DNA from: Lachnoclostridium sp.
Lineage (GTDB): Bacteria > Bacillota > Clostridia > Lachnospirales > Lachnospiraceae
Reading direction: 5' to 3'
Length of the DNA: 64,000 bases
Assembly (NCBI GenBank): GCA_023665475.1
Contig: JAMPEB010000002.1
Span: 1 to 64,000 of the forward strand
The notes below the pieces were generated by a model. That model saw nothing but the letters and a program-made list of their open reading frames with translations. It was not told where the DNA came from and did not search any database. Shown piece by piece: positions 1-8,851 of the stretch. The position numbers and the translations under genes were made by a program. Numbering within the stretch: position 1 is the stretch's first letter; each line of letters opens with the position of its first letter.

Positions 1-30
1 ACCACTTTGTGGGCGGTTGTTTCCTCTTTT
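1..30 (+). terminator. Terminator of an off-window holin-like toxin locus
   Basis: A short stem-loop (ACCAC..GGCGGTT) is followed by a T-rich run at 21-30. It is almost the same as the terminator that follows the holin-like toxin gene near the right end of the window (63270-63302 on the minus strand). This implies a second copy of that toxin gene lying just left of the window and read rightward. The toxin itself is not visible, so the call rests on the match of the flanking element. Confidence 0.5.
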
Positions 31-38
31 GTATCTAT

Positions 39-67
39 ACTATATCATGTTTTGGCTTTTGTTGCAA
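39..67 (-). promoter_or_regulatory. Promoter of a putative antisense antitoxin RNA running off the left edge
   Basis: On the minus strand TTGCAA (62-67) and TATAGT (39-44) are separated by exactly 17 bases, a good sigma-A promoter. Transcription would start near base 32 and run left through the hairpin at 1-20, antisense to the 3' end of the inferred toxin mRNA. The right-hand locus has the same arrangement (TTGCAT-N17-TATAAT at 63234-63262), which supports a paired type I toxin-antitoxin design. Confidence 0.5.
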
Positions 68-188
68 GAATAAATTACCGTTAAAATAAGCCGAAAAAAT
101 CTATCACTATTACGATGCTCATTTATATATCCCAACAATAGACTTGCGTAACCGCTCTTCTTCTCCTTGTATATGTTTTGTCACTATT

Positions 189-3100
189 TTATGTATATAC
201 TTCTTCTGCAACTGCCAACCTCGACATATTACCTCCTCTTATGTTTCCTCCTTTAATCATAGAATCTTTTACAAGTTTATCACCCAACTCACTTACTTCC
301 ATTGTCGGTTTCTTTAGAATTTTATCTACTGTATCTTTTTGGTCATTCAAGAGTTTGCTGTTCGCAATGGCAGAACTTGTTGCTCCATAGACAATCCTAT
401 AAGCCGTTTCTTCGTCAAGCAGTCCAGATGTCGCAAAACCTTCGTGATTGGATTTTTGTATTTCTGGCACACGGTTGTAATTTCCATACATGGTTTCAAA
501 ATTTGGAGTGGGTGCAAGTTGGTAATTTAATGCCATTTTAGGCATATTGATAACAAAGTCCTGCAATTCCTCTCTTAAGGCTTGCTTGATTACCTTTAAT
601 GGTGCTTCAATGTTTGTCTGCCCTCTCGGTTGGTCATTTACTATGGCATAAAAGGGATTTCCGCCACGGAATACCGCACCGTTCGCAAGTGCTGGTGGTA
701 TATTGGGCATCGTGATATTTGGTATGGTAAACCCTAAACTCTTCCCCCCCACAAGCGGCAGCCAATCCGGCAAGTCAAAATGCAACTGATTTACAGCATC
801 AATCATGCCATTCAAGCCATTTCCTATGCCGTTTAGCATGGAATTGATAAAACTTATGATACCGTTAATTGGCACTTTTATAGCGTTCTTAATGCCGTTC
901 CAGATATTTGTTGTGGTGGTTTTCAATGTGTTCCAAATCCCGATAATTTTATCTTTTATATTAGTAAACACTCCCACCACTTTTTCTGTAAGAGAAGATA
1001 TTCCGCTAAACAAACCCTGCATCAGAAAAACCCCGATTTCAGAAAACACCTTTGAAGGTGAATGAATCCCAAACAAATCCTTTACCCAATTCACAACAGG
1101 GTCTACTAAATTTTCTCTTAGCCATGCGCCGACATTCGCAAGTGCATCTCCAATTCCCTTAAAGAATCCGCCGATTGCATCCAAACCTAATGCATTAAAC
1201 AGGCTGCCGATTAAATTTAATCCTCCCGATAATTCCATGACAAATATTTCTGGGATTTGTGAAGCTAATTCTACTATTGCTGCCGTTAATTTTATCAGGA
1301 TATCTCCCCAATCAATGCTTTCTATGAGAGTTCCTATTCCAGACTTAACGCTTTGGAATAATGCCCCCAATCGGTTTCTCCTACCACGGCTAAAAGCATT
1401 TCCACCAAGCCGACTGCTGCATTGCTGATAGTTTCTCCAATATTTTTCCAATCAATATTTGTTACGGCAGATGTAAGCGCATCCATTAAGTCTTTTCCGA
1501 TTTCATACCAATTTGTTTCTGCAATAAAGGTTTTTAATAAACTTATAACGGAATTTAACGAATTGATAAAAGTGGTTCCTATGTTTCCCCAATCAATTTT
1601 AGAAAACAGATTGTTTACAAATACTGACAATTTGGTGCCTGCGTTTTCCCAATCAAAAGTTTCAAAAAAATTTTCTAAAACTTCAAATATTCCATTGAGT
1701 TCTGTTGCATATAAATGGCTTAACCCCTCCCAATCTACAGTATTGAAAACTTCATTTAATCCCTCGCCTAAGAAGATGCCAACCGAATCCCAATGTGTAT
1801 TATCAAGGAATGCATTTATTCCGGCAATGGCTGTATTGATTGTTTTTCCGATTGTTCGCCCAATAGAAACCGCCAAACCATCCGACTCAACAGCACCGTT
1901 TATCAGTGTTGCTATTGATTTGCCTATTTGGACAGCAGTTTCTTTTATGCCTGCCCAATTTATGCCGTCAAGTGCCGATTTTATCTTTACGCCCAAGATT
2001 GCTCCTAACTCTGCAAAATCAGCACTTGCCCAAGCATCCTTTATCTTCTGCGCAAAGTCTGAAACATTGCTGTCAATCGGTACAGTTTCAAACATATCAG
2101 ATGGGGTAATTTCCCCACTGCCGCCCGACTCCTCTTTATTGTTCGTGTAGATAACATTTAATTCATCAAAAGCCCGTAAACCCTTTTGAACATCTTTTCC
2201 TGCATCCTTTGTTGCGCTTCCTGCCTCTGAAACACTGTCCGCATAGTCGGTAAATGTCTTTTTGGCTTGTACTGCAAGGCTCTTTCCCGTGAGTGCTGAA
2301 AAGAATTGCCCTACCGTGTTAAATGCCTTTGTCAGCATATCAATAAATGCCGACAATGCCGGTGCTATCACATTCAGAATCGGCGCAAATGCAGCGGCAA
2401 GGCTGTTTTTCAACGCCTCCAGGGAAGATTGCAGCATGGATATGCTTGTGTTCGTTTCGCTTGAATACTGCGCTAAATTCTTAAAGCCCTCTTTCATGGC
2501 GTTTCTTAATTTGTTGATAAGACTGTAAAGGCTTCTGATTCCAAGACTATATTTGAGAATAGTTTTTAAGCCACCGCCTAAAGATATATTCATGCCTTTG
2601 CTTGCGCCCTTTATGCCTGTAAGGGATTTCGCCATTTGGGACAGCCTAGAAAATGCGCTCTTTGCCTTGGAAGTAAGCTTCGATACAGTGCTTGCAACTT
2701 GTGATAATGCACTGACCGCCATGCTTGCTGATTTCCCAATCCCCGAAAGCAAAGCGTTGAAATCTCCGATACTGCTTGAATGTGTAAAGGTTTTCCGCAA
2801 CAGGCTCCTCATATTTTGCAACTGATTTGAAAGGCTGTCTACATTCTGCTGTGCTTCTTGCAATCCGCTGATATCAAACTGTGGATAGTTCATAGCCAGA
2901 CCAGCGTTTTCTCCAAATCTGTCAACCGCCTGCTGGTAATTTTCAATATTCCTTGCCGCTTCGCCGAAAACTGCCGCCATGGCATCCGCATTATAATTAA
3001 GCGAATCCATGGGGACAGATACAACTTCCCTTAAAGTTTCTAATAAGTTGTCTGCGGCTTGTTCTGCTTCTTGCATTCCACTTATGTTTATCTCTGTTTG

Positions 3101-3820
3101 TGGTAAGCTGTTTAATATCTGACCATATTTTTCTCCAAAACGCTCAAATGCCTGTTCGTAATTTTCAATTCCTTTTGTCGCTTCTCCAAATACAGACCGC
3201 ATGGCATCGTCATTGAAAAAAGACAAAACGGGATTTCCTTCTCTTATCTCTTCAAATATGTTGGAAACTTCTTGCTGTGCTTCTTGCAATCCGCTGATAT
3301 TGACATCAAACTGCGGTTGTTCCGCCTGTAATTCCGCAAGCTGCGTTTTTAAGTTTTCGATAACATTTGTGTATTCAATCGCTTTTGCGACTGCATCCTC
3401 ATAAGCCTTGCCCTCGGTCTTTCCTGTGGCTTCCAATTCTGCTTTCTTTAATGTTGCCAGATTAAGGCTGTTTGTATATTTATCAATCTGTTTTTGGATT
3501 TCAACAGCGGAACCTTTGAAGGTAAAAGATTTTCCCAAGTCCTTAAATCTTTCTGATAATTCTTCAAGGCTCTTTGCCGCTTTCTGCACTTGCGGCTCCA
3601 TGCTTGCGGATATGCCCTTTGCGGCATTTTGGAAACTGCCTAAATTCTTTGTAATCTCCTGCGCTTTTTTGGCAAATTCTTCTAATCCGCTGTTTTTGCC
3701 TATTACCGTTATTCCCTCCACAATAAGCCCTAACTTCTCGACTAAATCATCAAGGGATTTATTTACAGATTTTACATCACTTTCTATTCTTATCTCCAGA
3801 CCGCCAACTTCCGTGCCCAT
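189..3820 (-). pseudogene. Phage tail tape-measure protein, frameshifted
   Basis: The protein would set tail length and act in DNA ejection of a long-tailed phage. The reading frame is split: a 5' part from 3820 runs to a stop at 1334, and a 3' part in another frame reads on from about 1365 to 189. Both parts carry the same repeat of about 35 residues built on a D-W-x-x-x-G core, and the frames join smoothly (ETDWG then ALFQSV) if one G is restored to the five-G run at 1364-1368 (minus strand), so this is one gene of about 1,210 codons. The N-terminal third is coiled-coil and holds three diverged copies of an ISGLQEAQQ segment; hydrophobic stretches follow near the middle. The start at 3820 has AGGAGG eight bases upstream. 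No tail chaperone precedes it and no distal tail gene follows, so it is probably a remnant. A sequencing error in the homopolymer is the main alternative. Confidence 0.8.
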
Positions 3821-3873
3821 AACGCATCCTCCTTTTTGCGCATTGGTCGCTGGTTTCTTGAACTCTGGACACT

Positions 3874-3923
3874 GATAAAAAGAAAGACACCCCATAAAAC
3901 AAAATTTGTCTTATAAGGTGTCT
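3874..3923 (-). terminator. Terminator after the terS-proximal gene chain
   Basis: On the minus strand the arms AGACACC and GGTGTCT (3917-3923 and 3885-3891), with a further A/T-rich inner stem, form a long hairpin followed by a T-rich tract. It lies between the last small gene of the island (stop at 3974) and the ribosome binding site of the tape-measure gene, so the two are not in one simple operon. Confidence 0.7.
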
Positions 3924-3973
3924 AACACTCTAATTTTATTATATCATGGATATATCAAAAGTAAAGATAATTG

Positions 3974-4366
3974 TTAGATGATTCCATAGTATGCCCTTTG
4001 TGTTTCCCGGCTCTGAATCTCCACGGGAATCAAAAGCATCGCTAAAGCGTTCATAAAGTTTTCATCATCCCCTTGAAACCGCGCTAAGTCTGTAGCCACT
4101 TTTACATCTGGATATTTTTTCCTTCGCTCTTTTTCAAACTTTCTCAATTCTGCCTTAGAGTATTGCACAAGCATTTTAAATATCATGATAACAGCCTCGT
4201 TTGCTCCTTCCATTGAATCAAGGTATATTTTGCCGTCATAATTCATAAAAAGCATATCGGCATACTGTGGGTAATTTCCCTTTTTGAGTTTACCAAAATC
4301 CGTTACAATAACCCGACCGCCTGCAAATACTTCCTCCACCCCTTTTTTCTTAAAGAAATTTACCAT
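3974..4366 (-). CDS. Hypothetical phage/island protein, 130 aa
   Basis: I do not recognise a family. The protein is mixed alpha/beta by appearance, with a lysine/arginine-rich helix in the middle (around KAELRKFEKERRKKYPD) and a hydrophobic C-terminal helix, and no signal peptide or membrane span. The ATG at 4366 has a GGGGGTG site seven bases upstream. It overlaps the stop of the small membrane protein before it (stop 4360-4362), so the genes are translationally coupled. It is the last gene before a terminator, the position where PICIs often keep packaging-interference or accessory genes; that role is only a guess here. Confidence 0.7.
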   Translation of the reverse strand: MVNFFKKKGVEEVFAGGRVIVTDFGKLKKGNYPQYADMLFMNYDGKIYLDSMEGANEAVIMIFKMLVQYSKAELRKFEKERRKKYPDVKVATDLARFQGDDENFMNALAMLLIPVEIQSRETQRAYYGII

Positions 4367-4533
4367 AATACTACACCCCCTATCGCAAAGACCATATCAA
4401 AAATTAAAGTAACCGCCATATAACCAAAACCTATCTGTGTTGCTAAGTCCTGCTTTCCTCTACCCGAATAAACCAATGCACCCAATAAAAGGACATTTGC
4501 CACACATAACAATGTCAATAATACTGTAATCAT
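4360..4533 (-). CDS. Small membrane protein of the island, 57 aa
   Basis: A short gene starting MITVLLTLLCVANVLL and ending in GGVVLW. It has two hydrophobic helices (about residues 2-22 and 36-56) joined by a short charged loop containing GRGKQD, so it should be a two-span membrane hairpin. Its ATG (4531-4533) overlaps the TGA of the upstream gene as ATGA, and its own TAA overlaps the next ATG. This tight coupling at both ends is the main reason to believe it is real. The size and topology resemble small holin-like proteins, but there is no lysin gene nearby, so the function is unknown. Confidence 0.65.
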   Translation of the reverse strand: MITVLLTLLCVANVLLLGALVYSGRGKQDLATQIGFGYMAVTLIFDMVFAIGGVVLW

Positions 4534-4721
4534 ACCTCTTTTTCCTCCTTTTCTGGTTCTGCATTCAGCATGAAAAAATGTTCCATACGCCCATTACTGC
4601 CACGGCAACGGATTTTATAATTGCGGATTGTTTCTTGTCCTGTCAATATTCCGTTGAGTTTTTTGCACAATGGGCAGTAGATTTTTTTATCTTCTGTGAT
4701 GATAGCTTGTCTTTCCTCCAT
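4530..4721 (-). CDS. Small cysteine-containing protein, 63 aa
   Basis: Contains a CPLC knuckle near residue 16 and a further cysteine in KIRC near residue 39, resembling half of a zinc ribbon. The layout (CPxC, a basic stretch, then an IRC motif) is reminiscent of the phage Com translational regulator or Cys-rich KTR proteins, but the fourth metal ligand is not clear, so this is only a weak resemblance. The C-terminus is acidic (EPEKEEKEV). AAGGAG lies 13 bases before the ATG. It follows the putative terS and is coupled by ATGA to the membrane protein after it. Confidence 0.6.
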   Translation of the reverse strand: MEERQAIITEDKKIYCPLCKKLNGILTGQETIRNYKIRCRGSNGRMEHFFMLNAEPEKEEKEV

Positions 4722-4789
4722 GCGCTTATTTCATCTCCTTTTTGGCTGCTGAAATAGTGCCATATTTCAGTATTTCTTCTACATAATTC

Positions 4790-5431
4790 TTAATCGTTTT
4801 GCTCTGCAAGCTGTGGCAGTGTGTCTATACCATCATCCCTCGGTATATCTCCCAATATTGGTAAATGGTCAAGTATTGGCCGCTCCTCTCGTTCTGCCAT
4901 TCCAAATTTAAACTCCTGTTCATTGCTCCAGCGCGTATTTTCTTTATTGTTCAACCAAAATATAGTTCCAGCATTATTGCGATTGTCGCCTAATTTTTGC
5001 TCGTAAAAATCTTCAATAAGAATGTACGCTTTTCTGATAAGGCCAAAATCTGCTGTCGCAATCTTTTGCCTGCCCTTGTTCTCGCCCTCCATCTTGTAAA
5101 CATTCCCCCTGCGGTCAGAGCCTTTCACATAATCAACTACCGTTTGTGGTGATACTCCTAATGCCAATGCCAAGCCGCTTTTTGTCGGATTTCGTTTCCA
5201 CACATAATTTATTTCCTGCGTATCCTCATCTCGTGACAAGGTCAAACAACTTTGAAAATATGCAGATATTCTGTTTTTCACTTCCTCTCTTGACAACACT
5301 ATATCATCACGCTCCTCTAAAATAGCTTGTATCTGTTCTGGAGAATAAGAAAGTCCTCCTGCTTTCTTGGCTTCCTCCCATGCCCTGACCATGTACTGAC
5401 CTCTGCCGTCTGATTTTTCACTGTTTTTCAT
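4790..5431 (-). CDS. Probable phage/PICI small terminase subunit
   Basis: A 213-residue protein with a central helix-turn-helix-like stretch (KSGLALALGVSPQTVVDYV, about residues 84-102), then a helical region and an AGTIFWLNNKENTRWSNEQE segment. The last resembles the IFxLKNNxGWxDKQE signature of Firmicutes small terminase subunits, which recognise pac or cos DNA and hand it to the large subunit. AAGGAG is nine bases upstream of the ATG. It lies two genes after an HNH endonuclease, the usual neighbour of terminase genes, but no large subunit follows. A lone terS is a hallmark of phage-inducible islands, which redirect helper-phage packaging. The family call is from motif reading only. Confidence 0.65.
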   Translation of the reverse strand: MKNSEKSDGRGQYMVRAWEEAKKAGGLSYSPEQIQAILEERDDIVLSREEVKNRISAYFQSCLTLSRDEDTQEINYVWKRNPTKSGLALALGVSPQTVVDYVKGSDRRGNVYKMEGENKGRQKIATADFGLIRKAYILIEDFYEQKLGDNRNNAGTIFWLNNKENTRWSNEQEFKFGMAEREERPILDHLPILGDIPRDDGIDTLPQLAEQND

Positions 5432-5449
5432 ATACTCATTTACTCCTTT

Positions 5450-5659
5450 TTATAAATTGTGTATATGTGCATAACTTAGCACAATCAACTTGTTTTGAAT
5501 CTTTTTTTGCTTTAATATAATTTTTCTGTGTTCTCCCGTGTCTGGATTTTGTATCAAAACCGCAGGAGTCCCTGTGTATATCTTCCGTATTTCCCACCCT
5601 TCAAATTCTTTTAAACCACTAATTGATGTAATCCGTTCTTTTATTATTTTTGTTCGCAT
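5450..5659 (-). CDS. Hypothetical protein, 69 aa
   Basis: A small basic protein, no recognised family, with a beta-rich look (EGWEIRKIYTGTPAVLIQNP, then HRKIILKQKK). There is no signal or membrane segment. A strong GAGGAGG site is four bases before the ATG and its 5' end overlaps the end of the HNH gene by 16 bases, so it belongs to the same leftward transcript. It sits between the HNH endonuclease and the putative terS. It might act with either, but there is no direct evidence. Confidence 0.6.
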   Translation of the reverse strand: MRTKIIKERITSISGLKEFEGWEIRKIYTGTPAVLIQNPDTGEHRKIILKQKKIQNKLIVLSYAHIHNL

Positions 5660-5913
5660 ATATCCTCCTCGCTACGCTTACGATTGTAATAATTATGTAT
5701 TTTCTTATGGCAGGAGCCGCATAAAGTACAAAGGTCTGTAAGTACATTCTCGTTGCCTAATCTTGCATAGGTCACATGATGAACCTGTACGCTTCTGATG
5801 CGTTCAATCGGTCTGCCGCACATCACGCAGCCGCCATCTATGGCTATGCGTTCCTGTTTCTTAGCTTCCCATTCATCGCTACGCATATAATCTTTATACT
5901 GTTGTGTCTGCAT
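5644..5913 (-). CDS. HNH endonuclease, 89 aa
   Basis: Carries the HNH core: a CVMCG zinc knuckle near residue 30, VHHVTY with the catalytic histidine pair near 47-50, then LCGSCHKKIHN with the second knuckle and the final histidine. The length is normal for stand-alone phage HNH nucleases. Encoded next to terminase genes, such proteins cut or nick DNA during cos packaging and are needed for terminase function in several phages and islands. The ATG overlaps the end of the 74-residue gene upstream (5894-6118) and its own end overlaps the 69-residue gene after it. The HNH assignment is firm; the packaging role is inferred from the position beside the putative terS. Confidence 0.9.
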   Translation of the reverse strand: MQTQQYKDYMRSDEWEAKKQERIAIDGGCVMCGRPIERIRSVQVHHVTYARLGNENVLTDLCTLCGSCHKKIHNYYNRKRSEEDICEQK

Positions 5914-6118
5914 TTTTCATCATCTCCTTATATAATCGCTCAAACTCGGTAATCTCCCCTACAACAAGATTCCTGATAAATTTACATTCATTGTACTTTT
6001 TTGAAATCGCATCTCCCTCATTGACTACCATTTCCCAAAATTCATCTGTATTTTGGATATTTTCGATATGTTTTTTATGAAATTCCCATACATCTTTGTA
6101 CATTGAAAAATAATCCAT
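5894..6118 (-). CDS. Hypothetical phage protein, 74 aa
   Basis: A mostly helical, charged protein (DYFSMYKDVWEFHKKHIE at the start, then EITEFERLYKEMMK) of a type seen beside replication genes in Lachnospiraceae phages; no function is known to me. The ATG has GCAGGTG five bases upstream. It is the first gene after the repeat-rich gap that follows the primase-helicase and overlaps the HNH gene by 20 bases. Confidence 0.6.
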   Translation of the reverse strand: MDYFSMYKDVWEFHKKHIENIQNTDEFWEMVVNEGDAISKKYNECKFIRNLVVGEITEFERLYKEMMKNADTTV

Positions 6119-6120
6119 AC

Positions 6121-6323
6121 TAACACCTGCTTTCTAAAATTTCGTTACATAAAACCGTAAAATTTCTTACATTCATTTTGCACACTTCATTTTATTAAAG
6201 TGCTTGAAACCCTTGATTTTACAAGAATGTGTAAAAATGTGCATTTTAAATGTGACATCCTAAAGTTAAACTCTATAGGGAATTTACATTTATTTTGCAC
6301 AAATTTACACATTCCCATTTTTA
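6121..6323. other. Candidate replication origin with iteron-like repeats
   Basis: A 203-base AT-rich gap directly downstream of the primase-helicase gene. It holds a direct repeat matching at 17 of 18 bases (TTACATTCATTTTGCACA at 6167-6184 and TTACATTTATTTTGCACA at 6284-6301), plus TGTGTAAAAATGTGCA (6229-6244) and TTACACATT (6304-6312), which repeat the TGTGCA/TGTGTAA core in both orientations. In staphylococcal islands the origin sits just after the rep gene and consists of iterons flanking an AT-rich stretch, as here. Function is inferred. Confidence 0.5.
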
Positions 6324-8660
6324 CTAGTCAAAAGGCAACGGCTCCTTCCCCTCATATTTGACAAAATCTGTTTCCACCGTATAGCCCTTTACGATATTTC
6401 TTACAGTCTTGCCCTCCACCGTTCCGCTGTTCATAAATAAGCCCTTTGTTTTAAGTTCTGCAAAGAAATTACCTTTATTTTCACAACCATAACCATTATC
6501 TTCACACCACTTTGTATAGGCTTCATAAATATCCTTTGCTTTGCTGTTTCTGCCTGTCTTAATTAAACATTCGTTGATAAAATTACCAATTTTGTCGCTA
6601 TCCGTTCTATAAGTGTTAGTAGCCGTCTGTACTGCTTGTGGTGGCTCTAATCCCTGCTGCCTGTATAGTTGCAATCCCTCAATGCACCAATTCAAGATGC
6701 CGGATAGTTCCTGTTTATCCCTTAATCTGTTTTTTAGGTCTTTATCCTGCTCCTGCGGCTCGAAATGTCGGTCAAAACTGATAACATTTATTCTGCCGGA
6801 ACTGAAAACTGTATCATCTGTAATCGTTGGCAGATAATTTGTGTTTATCAGTAATTTGAATTTTGGAACAAAACTAAATTCCCTCTGGTGCAGATGCCTT
6901 GCTGTGATGGAATCCCTACCCAGCAAAGATTTTAATAGTGCGGTATCAAATAACATCCTTTTCGGCGGCTCGGATGCATTGCAAAACCTACATCCTGCTA
7001 GTCTTGCAATGTCACCGCTTGCCTGTCTGCTGTCAAGATTTTGCTTTATCGCAAGGCTTTCCGGCTTCATTGTCAAAGCATAATCCCCCAATAGATGTAT
7101 AAGCGTTTCGCAGAATGTACTTTTTCCGTTTCGTGTTGTACTTCCATAAAGAATAAAAGCGGTTTCCTGCTCCGTGTTCCCTGTCAATGAAAGCCCTGCT
7201 ATCTTTTGGAGATACAATATTTTCTCCTTATCATCCTGCATGATTTCCACTAAAAACTTTTTCCACTCTCTGCAATCGGCAGCAGGATTGTATTCAGCAT
7301 TGCATATCTTTGAAAGAAGCATATCCGGGCTGTGTTGCATAAACTTAGGATTATCCTTGGATAAATCAAGCGTACCATTCTGCACATTCAAAAGATAATC
7401 ATTTACATCTAACTGCTCATTGCTGAAAAAATACACATCTTTGCTGTCCTGTAGCATATTGTTTCGATTTCTGATATTACATAATATTGTTACTGCTTTT
7501 AAATATTTGCCCTCGGTATCAACATTTATTGCATATCTAACAAGTGCATCTGACAAGGCTTTTGCGGATGCTTTCGCACTCAATCCCTCAACATCATCAA
7601 CCCATCTTTTACCGTCATACCGCATAAAATCTCCGCGTGATGGGTTATATCTGTGCTTGTCCTTAAAAACATCTGCAAACAACTTCCCATAACCTTTATC
7701 TGATGTTTCGTACCTCTCTGCGTGTAAATCCCTTAATGCCTGCTCTAAATGGCTGTCCTGCTGCCCTTGAGGTGTTATAGCGGTGTCGCGTTTCGCTACG
7801 CCCTCCCTTACGGTTTCTTTAACGGCACTTTTATTAATTGCATCGCCAATTAGCTTGTACAAATCTTCTTTGGTATGTGACTCCATATAATTTGTAAAAT
7901 CACCTCCTTTAATGCCCATACCTTCTGTAGGCACTATTACAATCGCTTTACCACCTCCTAGAGAATTGAAATATTGTTTTAATTCATTGGCACTTTTCAA
8001 TCCACCACCATCTACATCATCATCTGCAAAAATAATTAATTGTGCATTCTTAACATATTCAAATACTTTTTTTCGATTTTTCCAATCGTTAGAACTTCCA
8101 CAAGTAAAACCAATCAATCCATACTTTCTGCCATTAACACAATCCTTTCCCCCTTCAAAATAGCCTATAATCCCCCTCTCTTCTGCCGTCCGTTTTAACT
8201 TTTCAATGGAATCGTTACAAAAAATCGATAAAGATATATCAATATCTTTTAATGTATTTATCCATGTTCCATTTTTATCATATCCCTGTCTAAAAATTTT
8301 TCCCGGCATCTTGTATTTGTAATGTGTATGTTGTCCATTATCAATTCTGCGATAAATATATTCCGCCTCGCAATTTTTACGATAGTAATATTGGCTTTTA
8401 CTTATTCTTCTCTTTTGTTCATTTTCCTTATTATAAAAGTCATAATAAAGTTGTTCTGGTTTTAATCCTACAGCATCAAGAACCGTCTTGTAATCGCAAT
8501 TAGCTTTACAGTCAAGAAGTATTTTTATATCTCCTATACTGATATGTAAAGATGGCTTATTATCTGAATGTCCCGGACAATAACAATGAGCAACTCCATT
8601 TATAACTTTCTCCACTTTAAAATAAGAAAGAATAATTTTGAATATTTCTTCTTTACTCAC
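6324..8660 (-). CDS. Primase-helicase, P4/D5 family
   Basis: A 778-residue replication protein that would both prime and unwind the element. The N-terminus has a CHC2-like zinc finger (YCPGHSDNKPSLHI, then DCKANCD). A TOPRIM domain follows with the acidic FADDDVDG motif (around residue 190). The D5_N region leads into a superfamily 3 helicase with Walker A GSTTRNGKST near residue 500 and sensor residues in KFKLLINTNYLP. The order and length fit the phage/plasmid P4-type primase family. The ATG overlaps the stop of the 64-residue gene before it by four bases. The repeat-rich gap after its stop is the likely origin. A primase-helicase of this kind is the standard replication gene of PICIs and also occurs in full phages. 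Confidence 0.9.
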   Translation of the reverse strand: MSKEEIFKIILSYFKVEKVINGVAHCYCPGHSDNKPSLHISIGDIKILLDCKANCDYKTVLDAVGLKPEQLYYDFYNKENEQKRRISKSQYYYRKNCEAEYIYRRIDNGQHTHYKYKMPGKIFRQGYDKNGTWINTLKDIDISLSIFCNDSIEKLKRTAEERGIIGYFEGGKDCVNGRKYGLIGFTCGSSNDWKNRKKVFEYVKNAQLIIFADDDVDGGGLKSANELKQYFNSLGGGKAIVIVPTEGMGIKGGDFTNYMESHTKEDLYKLIGDAINKSAVKETVREGVAKRDTAITPQGQQDSHLEQALRDLHAERYETSDKGYGKLFADVFKDKHRYNPSRGDFMRYDGKRWVDDVEGLSAKASAKALSDALVRYAINVDTEGKYLKAVTILCNIRNRNNMLQDSKDVYFFSNEQLDVNDYLLNVQNGTLDLSKDNPKFMQHSPDMLLSKICNAEYNPAADCREWKKFLVEIMQDDKEKILYLQKIAGLSLTGNTEQETAFILYGSTTRNGKSTFCETLIHLLGDYALTMKPESLAIKQNLDSRQASGDIARLAGCRFCNASEPPKRMLFDTALLKSLLGRDSITARHLHQREFSFVPKFKLLINTNYLPTITDDTVFSSGRINVISFDRHFEPQEQDKDLKNRLRDKQELSGILNWCIEGLQLYRQQGLEPPQAVQTATNTYRTDSDKIGNFINECLIKTGRNSKAKDIYEAYTKWCEDNGYGCENKGNFFAELKTKGLFMNSGTVEGKTVRNIVKGYTVETDFVKYEGKEPLPFD

Positions 8661-8851
8661 TCATCCCACCGCCCCTCTAAAATTCCTCGGATATACTCTG
8701 CTTCCTCGTCAACGGCATCCATTTTTTGCTGTATATGTCTGTAGTAATATTCATTATTACTGTATTCTGTTTGTAATTCTTCTAAGATTTCATACTTACG
8801 CATCAACTCTTTTTGCTGTTTTCTCAATCGGTATCTTTTTAAAATATTCAT
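8657..8851 (-). CDS. Small coiled-coil protein, 64 aa
   Basis: Highly charged and predicted to be nearly all helix, with heptad-like spacing of hydrophobics from the start (MNILKRYRLRKQQKELMRKY) through EELQTEY and AEYIRGIL. The family is unknown. Its ATG overlaps the TGA of the gene before it, and its own stop overlaps the ATG of the primase-helicase, both as ATGA, so it is made in step with the replication protein. It might be an adaptor for the primase, but nothing in the sequence proves this. Confidence 0.65.
   Translation of the reverse strand: MNILKRYRLRKQQKELMRKYEILEELQTEYSNNEYYYRHIQQKMDAVDEEAEYIRGILEGRWDE

Noticed and set aside
1334..1451. Programmed -1 frameshifting as in phage tail chaperones
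   Set aside because: The known programmed shift lies upstream of tape-measure genes, not within them, and the site here is not a canonical slippery heptamer; it is kept only as a minor alternative.
1422..2150. A 242-codon open frame on the plus strand
   Set aside because: It lies wholly antisense to the tape-measure gene, whose repeats and codon pattern are convincing; it has no ribosome site or family similarity.
4360..4533. Holin of a lysis cassette
   Set aside because: The two-span topology would fit, but no endolysin is encoded anywhere in the element and it is coupled to non-lysis genes.
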